Assembly: GCA_041166385.1 (NCBI GenBank) | Contig: JBEEFW010000163.1 | Coordinates: 1-64,000 of the forward strand | DNA: 64,000 nucleotides | DNA from: DASUCS01 sp041166385 | Lineage (GTDB): Bacteria > Actinomycetota > Acidimicrobiia > Acidimicrobiales > JACDCH01 | Direction: 5' to 3' | In this document: one piece after another, positions 19,595 to 27,639 of the stretch | How positions within the stretch are numbered: position 1 is the first letter of the stretch | How the letters are laid out: each line of letters opens with the position of its first letter | Program-made: the position numbers and the translations under genes | The notes under the pieces: model-generated | Seen by the model: the letters and a program-made list of their open reading frames with translations, nothing else | What the model was told of the DNA's origin: nothing | Database searches by the model: none

Positions 19595-20302
19595 TCAGGT
19601 TTCCGACGTCGCGACTTCGATGCGGTCCTGGTGCCACTCCTTGGCGGCGTCAAGGGCCTGAGCGGCGCGATCGAACAGTTCCCACGCGTCGAACGCGTGA
19701 GCGGGATAGCAGGCGATGCCGGCCCACAACGTTTGACCAGGGCGCTCGTTTGCGAGCGCGCGGCGGACGCGCTCGACCGTCCACACCGCACCGTTCTCGG
19801 GTGTGTCTTCCAGGATCAGCGCGAACCGTCCGTCGTCGAGGCGGCAGGCAGTGTCAGCGTCGCGCAGCGTGGCCCGCACGCCCTCCGCAACGAGATCCGG
19901 CGCGGCGGGCGACGGCGCGCCTTCGCGCACGCCGTCGGACACCTGCACGAGCACGACCGCAACCGGCCGCAAGTGGCGCCGGGCCGCCGACACCCGGGTG
20001 TCGAGACTGACACGGAAAAACTGCTCGTTGAAGAGGCCGGTCGAGACATCGGTGAGCGAGCTCTCCCCGTCGATGTCGTCCATGAGATCAGGATCGGGAT
20101 CAGGGTCATGTGGCCGGATGTCGGCGGCCGCGAGCGTGGCCGCCTGGCTCTCGCGTTCGAGCTCTGCGACGCGCGTCTCGAGTGCGTTCTCGCGCTGTGC
20201 GGCCTTCGCCAGCTTGCGCCGATCGGTCACGACGAGGATCGCCAGAGCGATGGCCGCGACCGTGCAGAGCAAGAGTGGCCCCACGATCCAGCCGTCCGTC
20301 AC
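19595..20302 (-). CDS. Membrane-anchored degenerate GGDEF protein
   Basis: 235 residues: an N-terminal membrane helix (residues 5-25), a short coiled coil (30-60), an acidic Asp/Pro stretch, then a GGDEF-like fold. The domain opening LTDVSTGLFNEQFF matches the DxxTGLxNRxxF pattern. The signature loop reads RLDDGRFALIL, so GGDEF is replaced by DDGRF and the domain should be inactive as a diguanylate cyclase. It may bind GTP or serve as a scaffold. The gene lies 3 bases after the mutase gene's end in reverse order, and both are read leftward. Confidence 0.72.
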   Translation of the reverse strand: MTDGWIVGPLLLCTVAAIALAILVVTDRRKLAKAAQRENALETRVAELERESQAATLAAADIRPHDPDPDPDLMDDIDGESSLTDVSTGLFNEQFFRVSLDTRVSAARRHLRPVAVVLVQVSDGVREGAPSPAAPDLVAEGVRATLRDADTACRLDDGRFALILEDTPENGAVWTVERVRRALANERPGQTLWAGIACYPAHAFDAWELFDRAAQALDAAKEWHQDRIEVATSET

Positions 20303-20305
20303 CGG

Positions 20306-22291
20306 TCAACTATCGGCGGTCGCGGGGTCTGATTCAAGCTTCTCGCCCCGGTGACGGGCCGTCAGTTGGGCGATCTCGGACATGATTCTCCCGAGCCGGA
20401 AGTCCTTCGGGGTGTAGACGGCCGCAACTCCGCTGGCCAGCAGCGACGCACCGTCGATCTCGGGGATGATTCCACCGACGATGACCGGCGCGTCGACCCC
20501 CTCCTCGCGCAGCAGGCGAACGATCTCGGGCACCAGTTCGAGGTGGGACCCTGACAGGATCGACAGCCCGACGACGTCGACGTCTTCGTCTCGGGCGGTG
20601 GCGACGATCTGTTCGGGCGTGAGACGAATGCCCTGGTACACGACCTCCATCCCCGCGTCGCGGGCGGCCACCGCGATCTGCTCGGCCCCGTTCGAATGGC
20701 CGTCGAGACCGGGCTTCGCGACCAGGAGCCGCGGCGGACCGCCGGCCATCGTCTTCGATCGCTCTGCGACGGTCCGCAACTCGTCGGTCGTGCCGCCGTG
20801 GCCCGCCGCGGCGCCCACCCCAGTCGGAGCTCGGTACTCGTCGAACACCTCGCGCAACACGCCCGCCCACTCACCGGTCGTGCCGCCGGCCTGGGCGAGC
20901 GCGATCGTCGCGGGCATCGCGTTCTCCTCGCTGCCGGCGACGCGGCGAAGCTCGTCCAGCGCCTGCTTCACCGCGTTCGCGTCGCGACTCGATCGCCATG
21001 CCTGCACATCTGCGATGAGCTCGTCCTGCACGCCCGGGTCGACGGTGAGGATGAGCTCTTCCGCGTCGAGCGGCGACGACGCGGTCTCTGTGAAGCAGTT
21101 GACCCCAACGACCTGGAGCTCGCCGGTCTCGATGCGCCGCACCCGTTCGGTGTGGCTGCGTACGAGCCGGCCCTTCAATTCGTCGATCGCCTCGAACGCC
21201 CCGCCGAGCCCGAGGACGTCGTCCAGCTCGGCCGTCGCGGCGTCGACCAGCTCGGCGGTCTTCGCCTCGACGACCAGGGATCCGTCGAACAAGTCCTCGT
21301 ACTCGAGCAAGTCGGTCTCGTAGGCCAGCACCTGCTGTATGCGCAGCGACCACTGCTGATCCCAGGGCCGAGGAAGGCCGAGCGCCTCGTTCCATGCCGG
21401 GAGCTGGATCGATCGGGCCCGTGCGCTCTTCGACAGCGTCACCCCCAACGCCTCGAGGACGATGCGTTGCACGTTGTTCTCGGGCTGCGCTTCGGTGAGG
21501 CCGAGGCTGTTGACTTGGACGCCGTATCGGAACCGGAGCGCCTTGTCGTCCGTGACGCCGTAGCGCTCTCGGCCGATGCGTTCCCACATCTCCGTGAACG
21601 CGCGCATCTTGCAGGTCTCCTCGACGAATCGGATCCCCGCGTTGACGAAGAAGCTGATCGAGGCGAACACCGCCGGAAAGCGGTCCGCTTCGACTTGTCC
21701 TGACGTTTGAACGGCGTCGAGCACACCGATCGCTGTGGCCAGCGCGTAGGCGATCTCCTGCACGGGCGTGGCGCCGGCCTCTTGCAGGTGGTAGCTGCAC
21801 ACGTTGATCGGGTTCCACAACGGCACGTGATGCGAGCAGAAGGCGACCATGTCCACGATGAGTCGTCGACTCGGCTTCGGCGGAAAGATGTACGTGCCGC
21901 GCGACAGGTACTCCTTCACGATGTCGTTCTGCGTGGTTCCCCGCAGCTTCGTCGACTCGACTCCTTGGTTGTTCGCGTTGGCGACGTAGAGCCCGAGCAA
22001 CCAGGCCGCCGTCGCGTTGATCGTCATCGACGTGTTCATCTCGGCCGGGGGGATACCCGCCAGCAACTGCTCCATGTGGCCGAGATGGGCCACCGGCACA
22101 CCGACCTTGCCGACCTCGCCGCGGGCCTTCGGGTCGTCCGGGTCGTAGCCCGTCTGGGTCGGAAGGTCGAACGCGATCGACAGGCCTGTCTGTCCCTTCG
22201 CGAGGTTGTTTCGGTACAGCTCGTTCGACGCACGCGCGGTGGAATGGCCTGAGTACGTACGCATCAACCACGGACGGTCGCGCTGGGCCAT
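20306..22291 (-). CDS. ecm: B12-dependent ethylmalonyl-CoA mutase (Ecm/MeaA type)
   Basis: 661-residue acyl-CoA mutase that rearranges (2R)-ethylmalonyl-CoA to methylsuccinyl-CoA. The opening DRPWLMRTYSGHSTA and the central NVCSYHLQEAGATP and AEMNTSMTINATA are characteristic of the Ecm/MeaA branch, which is shorter than methylmalonyl-CoA mutase. The C-terminal B12 domain holds the cobalt-binding His in LDGHSNGAEQ, plus GLSILSGSH and GGIIP. The start ATG at 22291 gives the expected N-terminus. Linkage with ccr and epimerase in this window supports Ecm over methylmalonyl-CoA mutase. A proper phylogeny would settle it. Confidence 0.88.
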   Translation of the reverse strand: MAQRDRPWLMRTYSGHSTARASNELYRNNLAKGQTGLSIAFDLPTQTGYDPDDPKARGEVGKVGVPVAHLGHMEQLLAGIPPAEMNTSMTINATAAWLLGLYVANANNQGVESTKLRGTTQNDIVKEYLSRGTYIFPPKPSRRLIVDMVAFCSHHVPLWNPINVCSYHLQEAGATPVQEIAYALATAIGVLDAVQTSGQVEADRFPAVFASISFFVNAGIRFVEETCKMRAFTEMWERIGRERYGVTDDKALRFRYGVQVNSLGLTEAQPENNVQRIVLEALGVTLSKSARARSIQLPAWNEALGLPRPWDQQWSLRIQQVLAYETDLLEYEDLFDGSLVVEAKTAELVDAATAELDDVLGLGGAFEAIDELKGRLVRSHTERVRRIETGELQVVGVNCFTETASSPLDAEELILTVDPGVQDELIADVQAWRSSRDANAVKQALDELRRVAGSEENAMPATIALAQAGGTTGEWAGVLREVFDEYRAPTGVGAAAGHGGTTDELRTVAERSKTMAGGPPRLLVAKPGLDGHSNGAEQIAVAARDAGMEVVYQGIRLTPEQIVATARDEDVDVVGLSILSGSHLELVPEIVRLLREEGVDAPVIVGGIIPEIDGASLLASGVAAVYTPKDFRLGRIMSEIAQLTARHRGEKLESDPATADS

Positions 22292-22401
22292 GGCTCCATT
22301 CTCCGCTGCCAGCCGCCTGTTCGCCACCCGGGTACGGCGAGGCGTGCAGCCCGTGCCCTTCGTCGTCGGCTGCAGGCGATCCGGCCGACCCTGAGGCTCT
22401 T

Positions 22402-23172
22402 TCAGCAAAACGCCCTTGGCAAGGGAAGCTCGAGCGCGGTGTCGAGCATCTGCAGGTAGCGCGCTCGCGCGATCTCGACTGCGCCGATCGATTCGAGGTG
22501 TGGCGTCAGCCATTGCACGTCGAGTAACCGTCCGACGACATCCCCTGTGTCGTCACACAGCCGTTCGACGAGGGCCACGAGCGCAGCCTTCGAGGCGTCG
22601 GTGGCGTGATGGAACATCGACTCACCGGCGAACAGACCACCCACGGCCACGCCGTACAGACCGCCCGCCAGCCGGCCGTCGTCGAGCGACCACGATTCGA
22701 CGCTGTGCGCCCAGCCCAGTTCGTGCATCCGCACGTACGCGTCGCGCACCCCGGCGCTGATCCATCGACCGGGCCGCGACGGATCCGCGCACGCGTCGAT
22801 GACCGCCTCGAACTCGGTGTCGATCCGGATCTCGTACTTCCGCATCGATCGCCGCAAGGAGCGCGTCACCCGCAAGCCGTCGAGCGGGATCACCCCGCGC
22901 GGGTCCGGCGACCACCAGGCGACGACGTCGTCACGCTGCAACGGCATCGGGAAGATGCCGCTGCGATAGGCGAGGAGCAGCGTGCCCGGCTCGAGATCCG
23001 CCCCTGCACCGACGATCCCGTTCTCATCGGCTTCGGCGGGGTGAGGAAACCACCACTGCGACGGCGCCGGTTCGATGGGCGGCCTACTTGCGGTAGTCGT
23101 GGAAGCCTTGGCCCGACTTCCGGCCGAGCTGGCCGGCGGCGACCATGCGGCGCAAGGTGGGCACTGCCGCAT
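22402..23172 (-). CDS. aat: Leucyl/phenylalanyl-tRNA-protein transferase, start uncertain
   Basis: Adds Leu or Phe from charged tRNA to proteins with N-terminal Arg or Lys, marking them for ClpS/ClpAP. The core is complete: GIFPMP, WWSPDPRGVIPLDGL, and the GGLYGVAVGGLFAGESMFHHATDASKAAL block. The natural protein should begin near IEPAPSQWWFPHPAEADENG, but no ATG, GTG, TTG or CTG occurs there. The codon before Glu is ATC (23074-23076), and the nearest standard start in frame is the ATG at 23172. Using it adds about 32 residues that read as antiphase shadow of the 3' end of hbd. I list that start as a formal choice only. The end of hbd lies within it. Confidence 0.8.
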   Translation of the reverse strand: MRQCPPCAAWSPPASSAGSRAKASTTTASRPPIEPAPSQWWFPHPAEADENGIVGAGADLEPGTLLLAYRSGIFPMPLQRDDVVAWWSPDPRGVIPLDGLRVTRSLRRSMRKYEIRIDTEFEAVIDACADPSRPGRWISAGVRDAYVRMHELGWAHSVESWSLDDGRLAGGLYGVAVGGLFAGESMFHHATDASKAALVALVERLCDDTGDVVGRLLDVQWLTPHLESIGAVEIARARYLQMLDTALELPLPRAFC

Positions 23173-23935
23173 AGTTCTGGTCGCGGAATTCGTCGTAGAG
23201 CGCGTCGAGGATCGAGAGCGACGTGTCGAGGCCGACGAGGTCGAGCAGGGCGAGCGGGCCCATCGGGAAGTTGCAGCCGCCCCGCATCGCAGCATCGATG
23301 TCGTCGCGGCTCGCGGTGCCGGTCTCGAGCATCCGCACTGCATTGTTGAGGTACGGGAACAGCAGCGCGTTGACGATGAACCCGGCTCGGTCCTTCACCT
23401 CGACCGGACCCTTGCCGCACGCTTCCGCGAACCCGCGTGCGGCGTTGATCGTCTCGTCGCTCGCCGTGAGCGGCCGAACGATCTCCACGAGCGACATCAT
23501 CGGTGCGGGGTTGAAGAAGTGGATGCCACACACCCGCTCGGGTCGCTCCGTCACCACCGCCAGGTCGACAACCGGGAGAGTCGACGTGTTGGTGGCGAGG
23601 ATCGCATCGTCCTTCACCACGAGGTCGAGCCGCTTGAACAGCTCCTTCTTCACGTCGAGGTCCTCGATGACCGACTCGATGACGAGATCGCAGTCAGTCA
23701 GCGCATGGAGATCGTGTGTCCCCGTGACCCGGGAGAGCACCTGGTCGCGTTCGCCGGCCTCGAGCTTGCCCTTCTCGACCTGCTTGTCGAGTGACTTGGT
23801 GAGTGCCGTCACCATTGCGTCGGCGGCTTCTTGCTTACGCGAGCGCAGCAACACCTCGATACCCGCCTTCGCGGCGACTTCTGCGATGCCCGAGCCCATG
23901 ATCCCCGAGCCAACGATCCCCAAGCGCTTGATCAT
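23084..23935 (-). CDS. hbd: 3-hydroxybutyryl-CoA dehydrogenase
   Basis: 283-residue NAD(P)-dependent dehydrogenase of the HbdA/FadB2 type, converting acetoacetyl-CoA to 3-hydroxybutyryl-CoA or the reverse. It has the Rossmann motif GSGIMGSGIAEVAAKAG (residues 9-25), the catalytic segment HFFNPAPMMSLVEIV with His and Glu, and the C-terminal dimer domain NFPMGPLALLDLVGLD. It supplies the C4 unit that feeds Ccr. A TAACTT box lies 6 bases before the ATG, so the transcript is probably leaderless. aat follows directly in the same direction. Confidence 0.92.
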   Translation of the reverse strand: MIKRLGIVGSGIMGSGIAEVAAKAGIEVLLRSRKQEAADAMVTALTKSLDKQVEKGKLEAGERDQVLSRVTGTHDLHALTDCDLVIESVIEDLDVKKELFKRLDLVVKDDAILATNTSTLPVVDLAVVTERPERVCGIHFFNPAPMMSLVEIVRPLTASDETINAARGFAEACGKGPVEVKDRAGFIVNALLFPYLNNAVRMLETGTASRDDIDAAMRGGCNFPMGPLALLDLVGLDTSLSILDALYDEFRDQNYAAVPTLRRMVAAGQLGRKSGQGFHDYRK

Positions 23936-23941
23936 GGGAGG

Positions 23942-23947
23942 AAGTTA
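23942..23947 (-). promoter_or_regulatory. Putative -10 box of hbd (leaderless)
   Basis: TAACTT on the minus strand, 6 bases before the hbd ATG and preceded by G. It is identical to the box before ccr and spaced the same way, which would let both butyryl-C4 genes be transcribed without a leader. No convincing -35 box could be picked. Confidence 0.4.
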
Positions 23948-23997
23948 CCGGGCGGTAGGAATCGCGGTCCAACGACGGAACTAGGGTCCGGCGTCGT

Positions 23998-24660
23998 ATG
24001 AGTGGACCCCTTGCGTTGGTGGGTGGCGGCGAGTGGAGCGAGGGCTGCACGTTCGACCGCGGTCTGATCGACGCGGTCGGCGCCGAGGAGGTGCTGGTGC
24101 TGCCCACCGGGTCGGCCTACGAGCACCCCGAACGCCTCGTTGCCACCGCCGAGCAGTGGTTCGGCGGCCTCGGGGTCAAGGCACGGGGTCTCATGGTGCT
24201 GGCCCGACCCGACGCCAGCGATCCCGCCAACCTCGACGCGGTACGCGCCGCGCGCTTCATCTATCTCGCCGGCACGTCGCCGATGCACCTGCGATCGGTG
24301 CTGAAGGACTCGCCGTTGTGGGACGCGCTCCTCGAGCAATGGAGCGGCGGCGCTGCGCTCGCGGGCTCGTCGGCCGGCGCGATGGTGCTGTGCGATCCGA
24401 TGGTCGACCAACGCGGCGGCGCATTCACGTTGGGGCTCGGTCTGCTCGAAGGGGTCGCAGTCGTGCCGCATCTCGACTCTTGGTCAGAGGAGAAGGCGCA
24501 CCGGACGCAACAGCTCGCACCGAAGGGTTTGGTCGTCGCGGGCGTCGACGAGCGCACCGCGTTGGTCCGCGACAGCGGCGGCGTGTGGAAGACCGAGGGC
24601 GCCGGGGCGGTGACGGTGTGGCGCGATGGTGAGCAGTTGGGATTGGAAGCGCTTCCCTGA
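23998..24660 (+). CDS. Peptidase S51/cyanophycinase-like protein
   Basis: 220-residue protein with the class I glutamine-amidotransferase-like fold of the S51 peptidases. The nucleophile elbow is GSSAGAM with Ser near residue 128, preceded by YLAGTSPMHL. The family includes dipeptidase E and cyanophycinase. A TAGGGT box at 23982-23987 stands 10 bases before the ATG. No cyanophycin synthetase is seen nearby, so the substrate is open. Confidence 0.8.
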   Translation: MSGPLALVGGGEWSEGCTFDRGLIDAVGAEEVLVLPTGSAYEHPERLVATAEQWFGGLGVKARGLMVLARPDASDPANLDAVRAARFIYLAGTSPMHLRSVLKDSPLWDALLEQWSGGAALAGSSAGAMVLCDPMVDQRGGAFTLGLGLLEGVAVVPHLDSWSEEKAHRTQQLAPKGLVVAGVDERTALVRDSGGVWKTEGAGAVTVWRDGEQLGLEALP

Positions 24661-24736
24661 CTAGCGCGATCAGGCGCGCGTCAATGGCTCCTCTAGGCCA
24701 TAGACCGATTTGGGAGGACTTGTCACCATCACGCTG

Positions 24737-26194
24737 ATGTTCCGACGTGGTCAGCGCGACGACGGCTTGACCGTGGACGAGATCGATCGGCTCCGCCGAG
24801 CCGAACTGGCTCTGGCCAGCGCGGCCAGCACCGAGGCCGCCGCCCGTGAGTTGAGCAAGCACGCCATGGCCCTGCTCGACGCGCCCGCCGCGGTGGTGAT
24901 CATCGAGGGGAGCGAGAACGTCCGCATGGAGGCGGGGGACTCCACCGGCCACTCCATCTACGACCCCGGCTCGCGCATGCGGTTGCTGTCGAGCGACGGC
25001 GAACCGTGCGGTTCGATCGCGGTCGCGGCCCGAGCGGGCCGGCCGTACACCGAGCGGGATGAGCGGATCCTCGACGCGTTGGGGGAGCGCGTGTCGTCCA
25101 CGCTCCACCGCCTGGCACTGTTCGAAGCCGTACAGGCGGAGCAGCGGACGCTGGCCGACGTGCTGGGGTCGTCGTCGGACGGGATCTTCTCCGTCGGCTC
25201 CGATCTGCGTGTGCGGTCGTGGAACCCGGCCATGGCCCGCCTCACCGGGACGGCGGAGGTCGTCGCCGTCGGCCAGCACTGCTGCGCGGTGTTCAAGCCG
25301 CGCGACGAGTCGGGTGAGTCGCTGTTCGGTGCGGCGTGTCCGGCGCGCACCGGCGACGAGGTCGAGGTGCTGGTCCAGCTCGCGGTCACCGAGGGCGAGC
25401 CGATGTGGCTGAACTGCGCGTTCTCGAAGATGTCCGATGGCGGTTGTGTCGTCGTCGCCCGCGATGTCACGACGCGCAAGCAGATCGACGACGAGAAGGC
25501 CGATTTCCTCGCGACCGTCAGCCACGAACTGCGCACGCCGCTCACGCCCATCAAGGGCTTCTTGCAGACTCTTGTCCGGCGCGACCGTGAATTCAGCGAG
25601 GACGAACGGCAGCACATCTACGAAGTGATGTTGCGCGAGGAGCAGCGGCTCGAGCGGCTCGTGCACCAGCTCCTTCAGGCCACGTCGCTCGATCACGCCG
25701 AGACGCTCGTCATCACCGAGTCGGTTGACTGGGACGCGGCAGTACGCGAGGAGGTCGATCGCGTGAGCCGCCACGACCCGACGCGCGAGTACTCCGTGCT
25801 CATCGCGCCCGACCTGCCCCTTGTGACGGCCGACGAACAACTCGCGGGGCAGGTGCTCGCCAATCTCCTCTCCAACGCGGCGAAGTTCTCACCGGACGGA
25901 TCGTCGGTCGGAATCGGGGTTGCCCATGACGGTCACCGAGTGGTCACGACGGTGGTGGACCGTGGCAGCGGGGTTCCGTCCTCGGACCGCGACCGGATCT
26001 TCGACAAGTTCACACGACTCGGTGATCACCTCACGCGGCCGCAGCAAGGTGTCGGCCTCGGGCTCTACATCGTGCGCCGTTCCGTCGAGGCGATGGGTGG
26101 TACGGCGTGGGTCGACGACTCGCCGGGCGGCGGCGCGGCCTTCTCGTTCAGCCTTCCGATCGCGCCTGTGCGCGAGACGTCTACGACTCGGTGA
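24737..26194 (+). CDS. Sensor histidine kinase with GAF and PAS domains
   Basis: 485 residues. The order is: GAF-like region (20-130), PAS-like domain (135-235), HisKA with SHELRTPLTPIKGF and phosphorylated His263, then HATPase with N box NLLSNAAKFSPDG, G1 DRGSGVP and G2 GVGLGLYI. No membrane helix is present, so it senses a cytoplasmic cue. I chose the ATG at 24737. A strong GGGAGG at 24712-24717 lies too far upstream for it (19 bases), and an in-frame TTG at 24710 precedes that motif, so the start is not firm. No response regulator adjoins. The end overlaps the convergent cyclophilin gene by 14 bases. Confidence 0.88.
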   Translation: MFRRGQRDDGLTVDEIDRLRRAELALASAASTEAAARELSKHAMALLDAPAAVVIIEGSENVRMEAGDSTGHSIYDPGSRMRLLSSDGEPCGSIAVAARAGRPYTERDERILDALGERVSSTLHRLALFEAVQAEQRTLADVLGSSSDGIFSVGSDLRVRSWNPAMARLTGTAEVVAVGQHCCAVFKPRDESGESLFGAACPARTGDEVEVLVQLAVTEGEPMWLNCAFSKMSDGGCVVVARDVTTRKQIDDEKADFLATVSHELRTPLTPIKGFLQTLVRRDREFSEDERQHIYEVMLREEQRLERLVHQLLQATSLDHAETLVITESVDWDAAVREEVDRVSRHDPTREYSVLIAPDLPLVTADEQLAGQVLANLLSNAAKFSPDGSSVGIGVAHDGHRVVTTVVDRGSGVPSSDRDRIFDKFTRLGDHLTRPQQGVGLGLYIVRRSVEAMGGTAWVDDSPGGGAAFSFSLPIAPVRETSTTR

Positions 26195-27008
26195 TCGTGA
26201 CGGTGTTGATGACGATCTCCTCCGTCGGCGTGCCGCTCTGCGTGCCCGCAGCATTGATCGCCTTCGCGACGTCGAGCCCCGCTGAGATCGTGCCGAGCAG
26301 GTTGTAGCTGGACGTGAGGCCAGAGCCTCCCGTGCCGATCACGATGAACCACTGGCTTCCGCTGGTGTTGGGCGTGGAGTTGTTGGCCATCGCCACCGCG
26401 CCCTCCGGATAGGGGCTCGCCGCCGTCGGCAACTCGTCGGCAATCGTGTAGCCGGGCCCGCCCTGTCCGGGTGTCGGACCCTCTGCGTCGCCAACCTGAT
26501 CGACGAACCCGGGGATGATGCGATGGAACGCAACCCCGTCGAAGAAGTGGTACCGAGCGAGGACGACGAAGTTGTTCACGGTGTTCGGCGCGCTCTTCGC
26601 GTCGAGCGCGATGGTGATCGAGCCCTTCGATGTCTGGACGGCCGCCGTGTACGTCTTTGCCGAGTCGATGCACGTCGGGGGGGCCTTCTCGAACGATGTT
26701 GATCGAGGCGAGGAACCGTCGGCGGCGGGGCAGGCCGTATCGCCGGTGATCGATGCGCCCGGTGCCGGCACCGTGATGGCGACAGGGGTCGGCGTCGCGG
26801 AGCTCGCGCTGTCGCTGCTGGCAGCCACCGGTGTCTTGTCGTCGCCGCTCCGGAGGGAGAGCACGACGATCACGACGATGATCACCACGACGATCACGCC
26901 GACATTCCGGACAGATCGCCATCGCTGCCGACGCTTCTGCGCGATCGCCTCGGCTATCCGGCGGGACTCCCGTCCCTCGCGCTGACGCTCTCGTTTGGCT
27001 GAAGGCAT
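26181..27008 (-). CDS. Membrane-anchored cyclophilin-type peptidyl-prolyl isomerase
   Basis: 275 residues. A strongly basic N-terminus with predicted helix (1-30) leads to one membrane segment (about 34-52), a Ser/Ala/Thr linker, and a cyclophilin domain from about residue 110. Active-site segments are FFDGVAFHRIIPGF, SGSQWFIVIG and LLGTISAGLD. The normal MAMAN/FVPxNF core is partly altered (AVAMANNSTPNTSGSQWF). Topology would place the isomerase outside the membrane. A TAGCTT box at 27018-27023 precedes the ATG on the minus strand. Confidence 0.88.
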   Translation of the reverse strand: MPSAKRERQREGRESRRIAEAIAQKRRQRWRSVRNVGVIVVVIIVVIVVLSLRSGDDKTPVAASSDSASSATPTPVAITVPAPGASITGDTACPAADGSSPRSTSFEKAPPTCIDSAKTYTAAVQTSKGSITIALDAKSAPNTVNNFVVLARYHFFDGVAFHRIIPGFVDQVGDAEGPTPGQGGPGYTIADELPTAASPYPEGAVAMANNSTPNTSGSQWFIVIGTGGSGLTSSYNLLGTISAGLDVAKAINAAGTQSGTPTEEIVINTVTITES

Positions 27009-27110
27009 GAAGGCGAAAAGCTAGTGCCATCCCCCTCGCAGGGGGAGTTCAGGTGGACGATCACGAATGTAGAGACCGAGGGGACTGGAGGGCGGGAGGT
27101 GAGCCTGCGC

Positions 27111-27626
27111 ATGGCCAATGCTGAAGACGATGAGAGCCCATCGGCGTTCTCCGTGGAGGTCGGCCAACGTCTGCGTGCGGTGCGCCGGGCCCGAGAGCTG
27201 TCGCTCGACGATGTCGAGCGCACGTCGGGAGGTCGCTGGAGTGCCTCGGCTGTAGGGGCGTACGAGCGAGGTTTCCGCAACCTGAGCCTGCCCAGGCTCC
27301 GTGAGCTGGCGGAGTTCTACGGGGTGCCGATGGGGGTGTTGCTCGGCGAGGCCGACGGCCAAGGACGAGCCGGTGGCCGGGTGGTCAAGGTCGTGCTCGA
27401 CCTCGAGGCGCTCGGGCGGGCCCAGGACGCCGACCCGGTCGTGCGCTACCTACGCACGATCATCATCGAGCGGGGCGACTTCAACGGCCGCGTGTTGTCG
27501 GTACGTCGCGACGACATCCGGGCTCTGTGCGCCATCCTGCACTCGACCGAAGTCGAGTTGTTCGACACGTTGGAGCGCTGGGGCGCACTACTAAGTGGTG
27601 GTCCGGCCGAGGACGACTCGCTGTAG
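27111..27626 (+). CDS. bldD: BldD-like developmental regulator with c-di-GMP signature
   Basis: 171-residue XRE-type repressor. The N-terminal helix-turn-helix (residues 15-75) includes LSLDDVERTSGGRWSASAVGAYERG. The C-terminal domain carries RGDFNGRVLSVRRDD, which fits the known BldD c-di-GMP pattern RGD-x8-RxxD exactly. That domain dimerises around a c-di-GMP tetramer in Streptomyces, and the same can be expected here. The ATG at 27111 gives the family length and has GGGAGG 12 bases upstream. Earlier in-frame GTG codons at 27099 and 27024 are possible. lysC follows 13 bases downstream. Confidence 0.9.
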   Translation: MANAEDDESPSAFSVEVGQRLRAVRRARELSLDDVERTSGGRWSASAVGAYERGFRNLSLPRLRELAEFYGVPMGVLLGEADGQGRAGGRVVKVVLDLEALGRAQDADPVVRYLRTIIIERGDFNGRVLSVRRDDIRALCAILHSTEVELFDTLERWGALLSGGPAEDDSL

Positions 27627-27639
27627 CGTTCTCCGCCCG

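Noticed and set aside
20696..21703. Plus-strand open frame opposite the mutase
   Set aside because: Composition is that of a shadow, and the mutase covers it with full family motifs.
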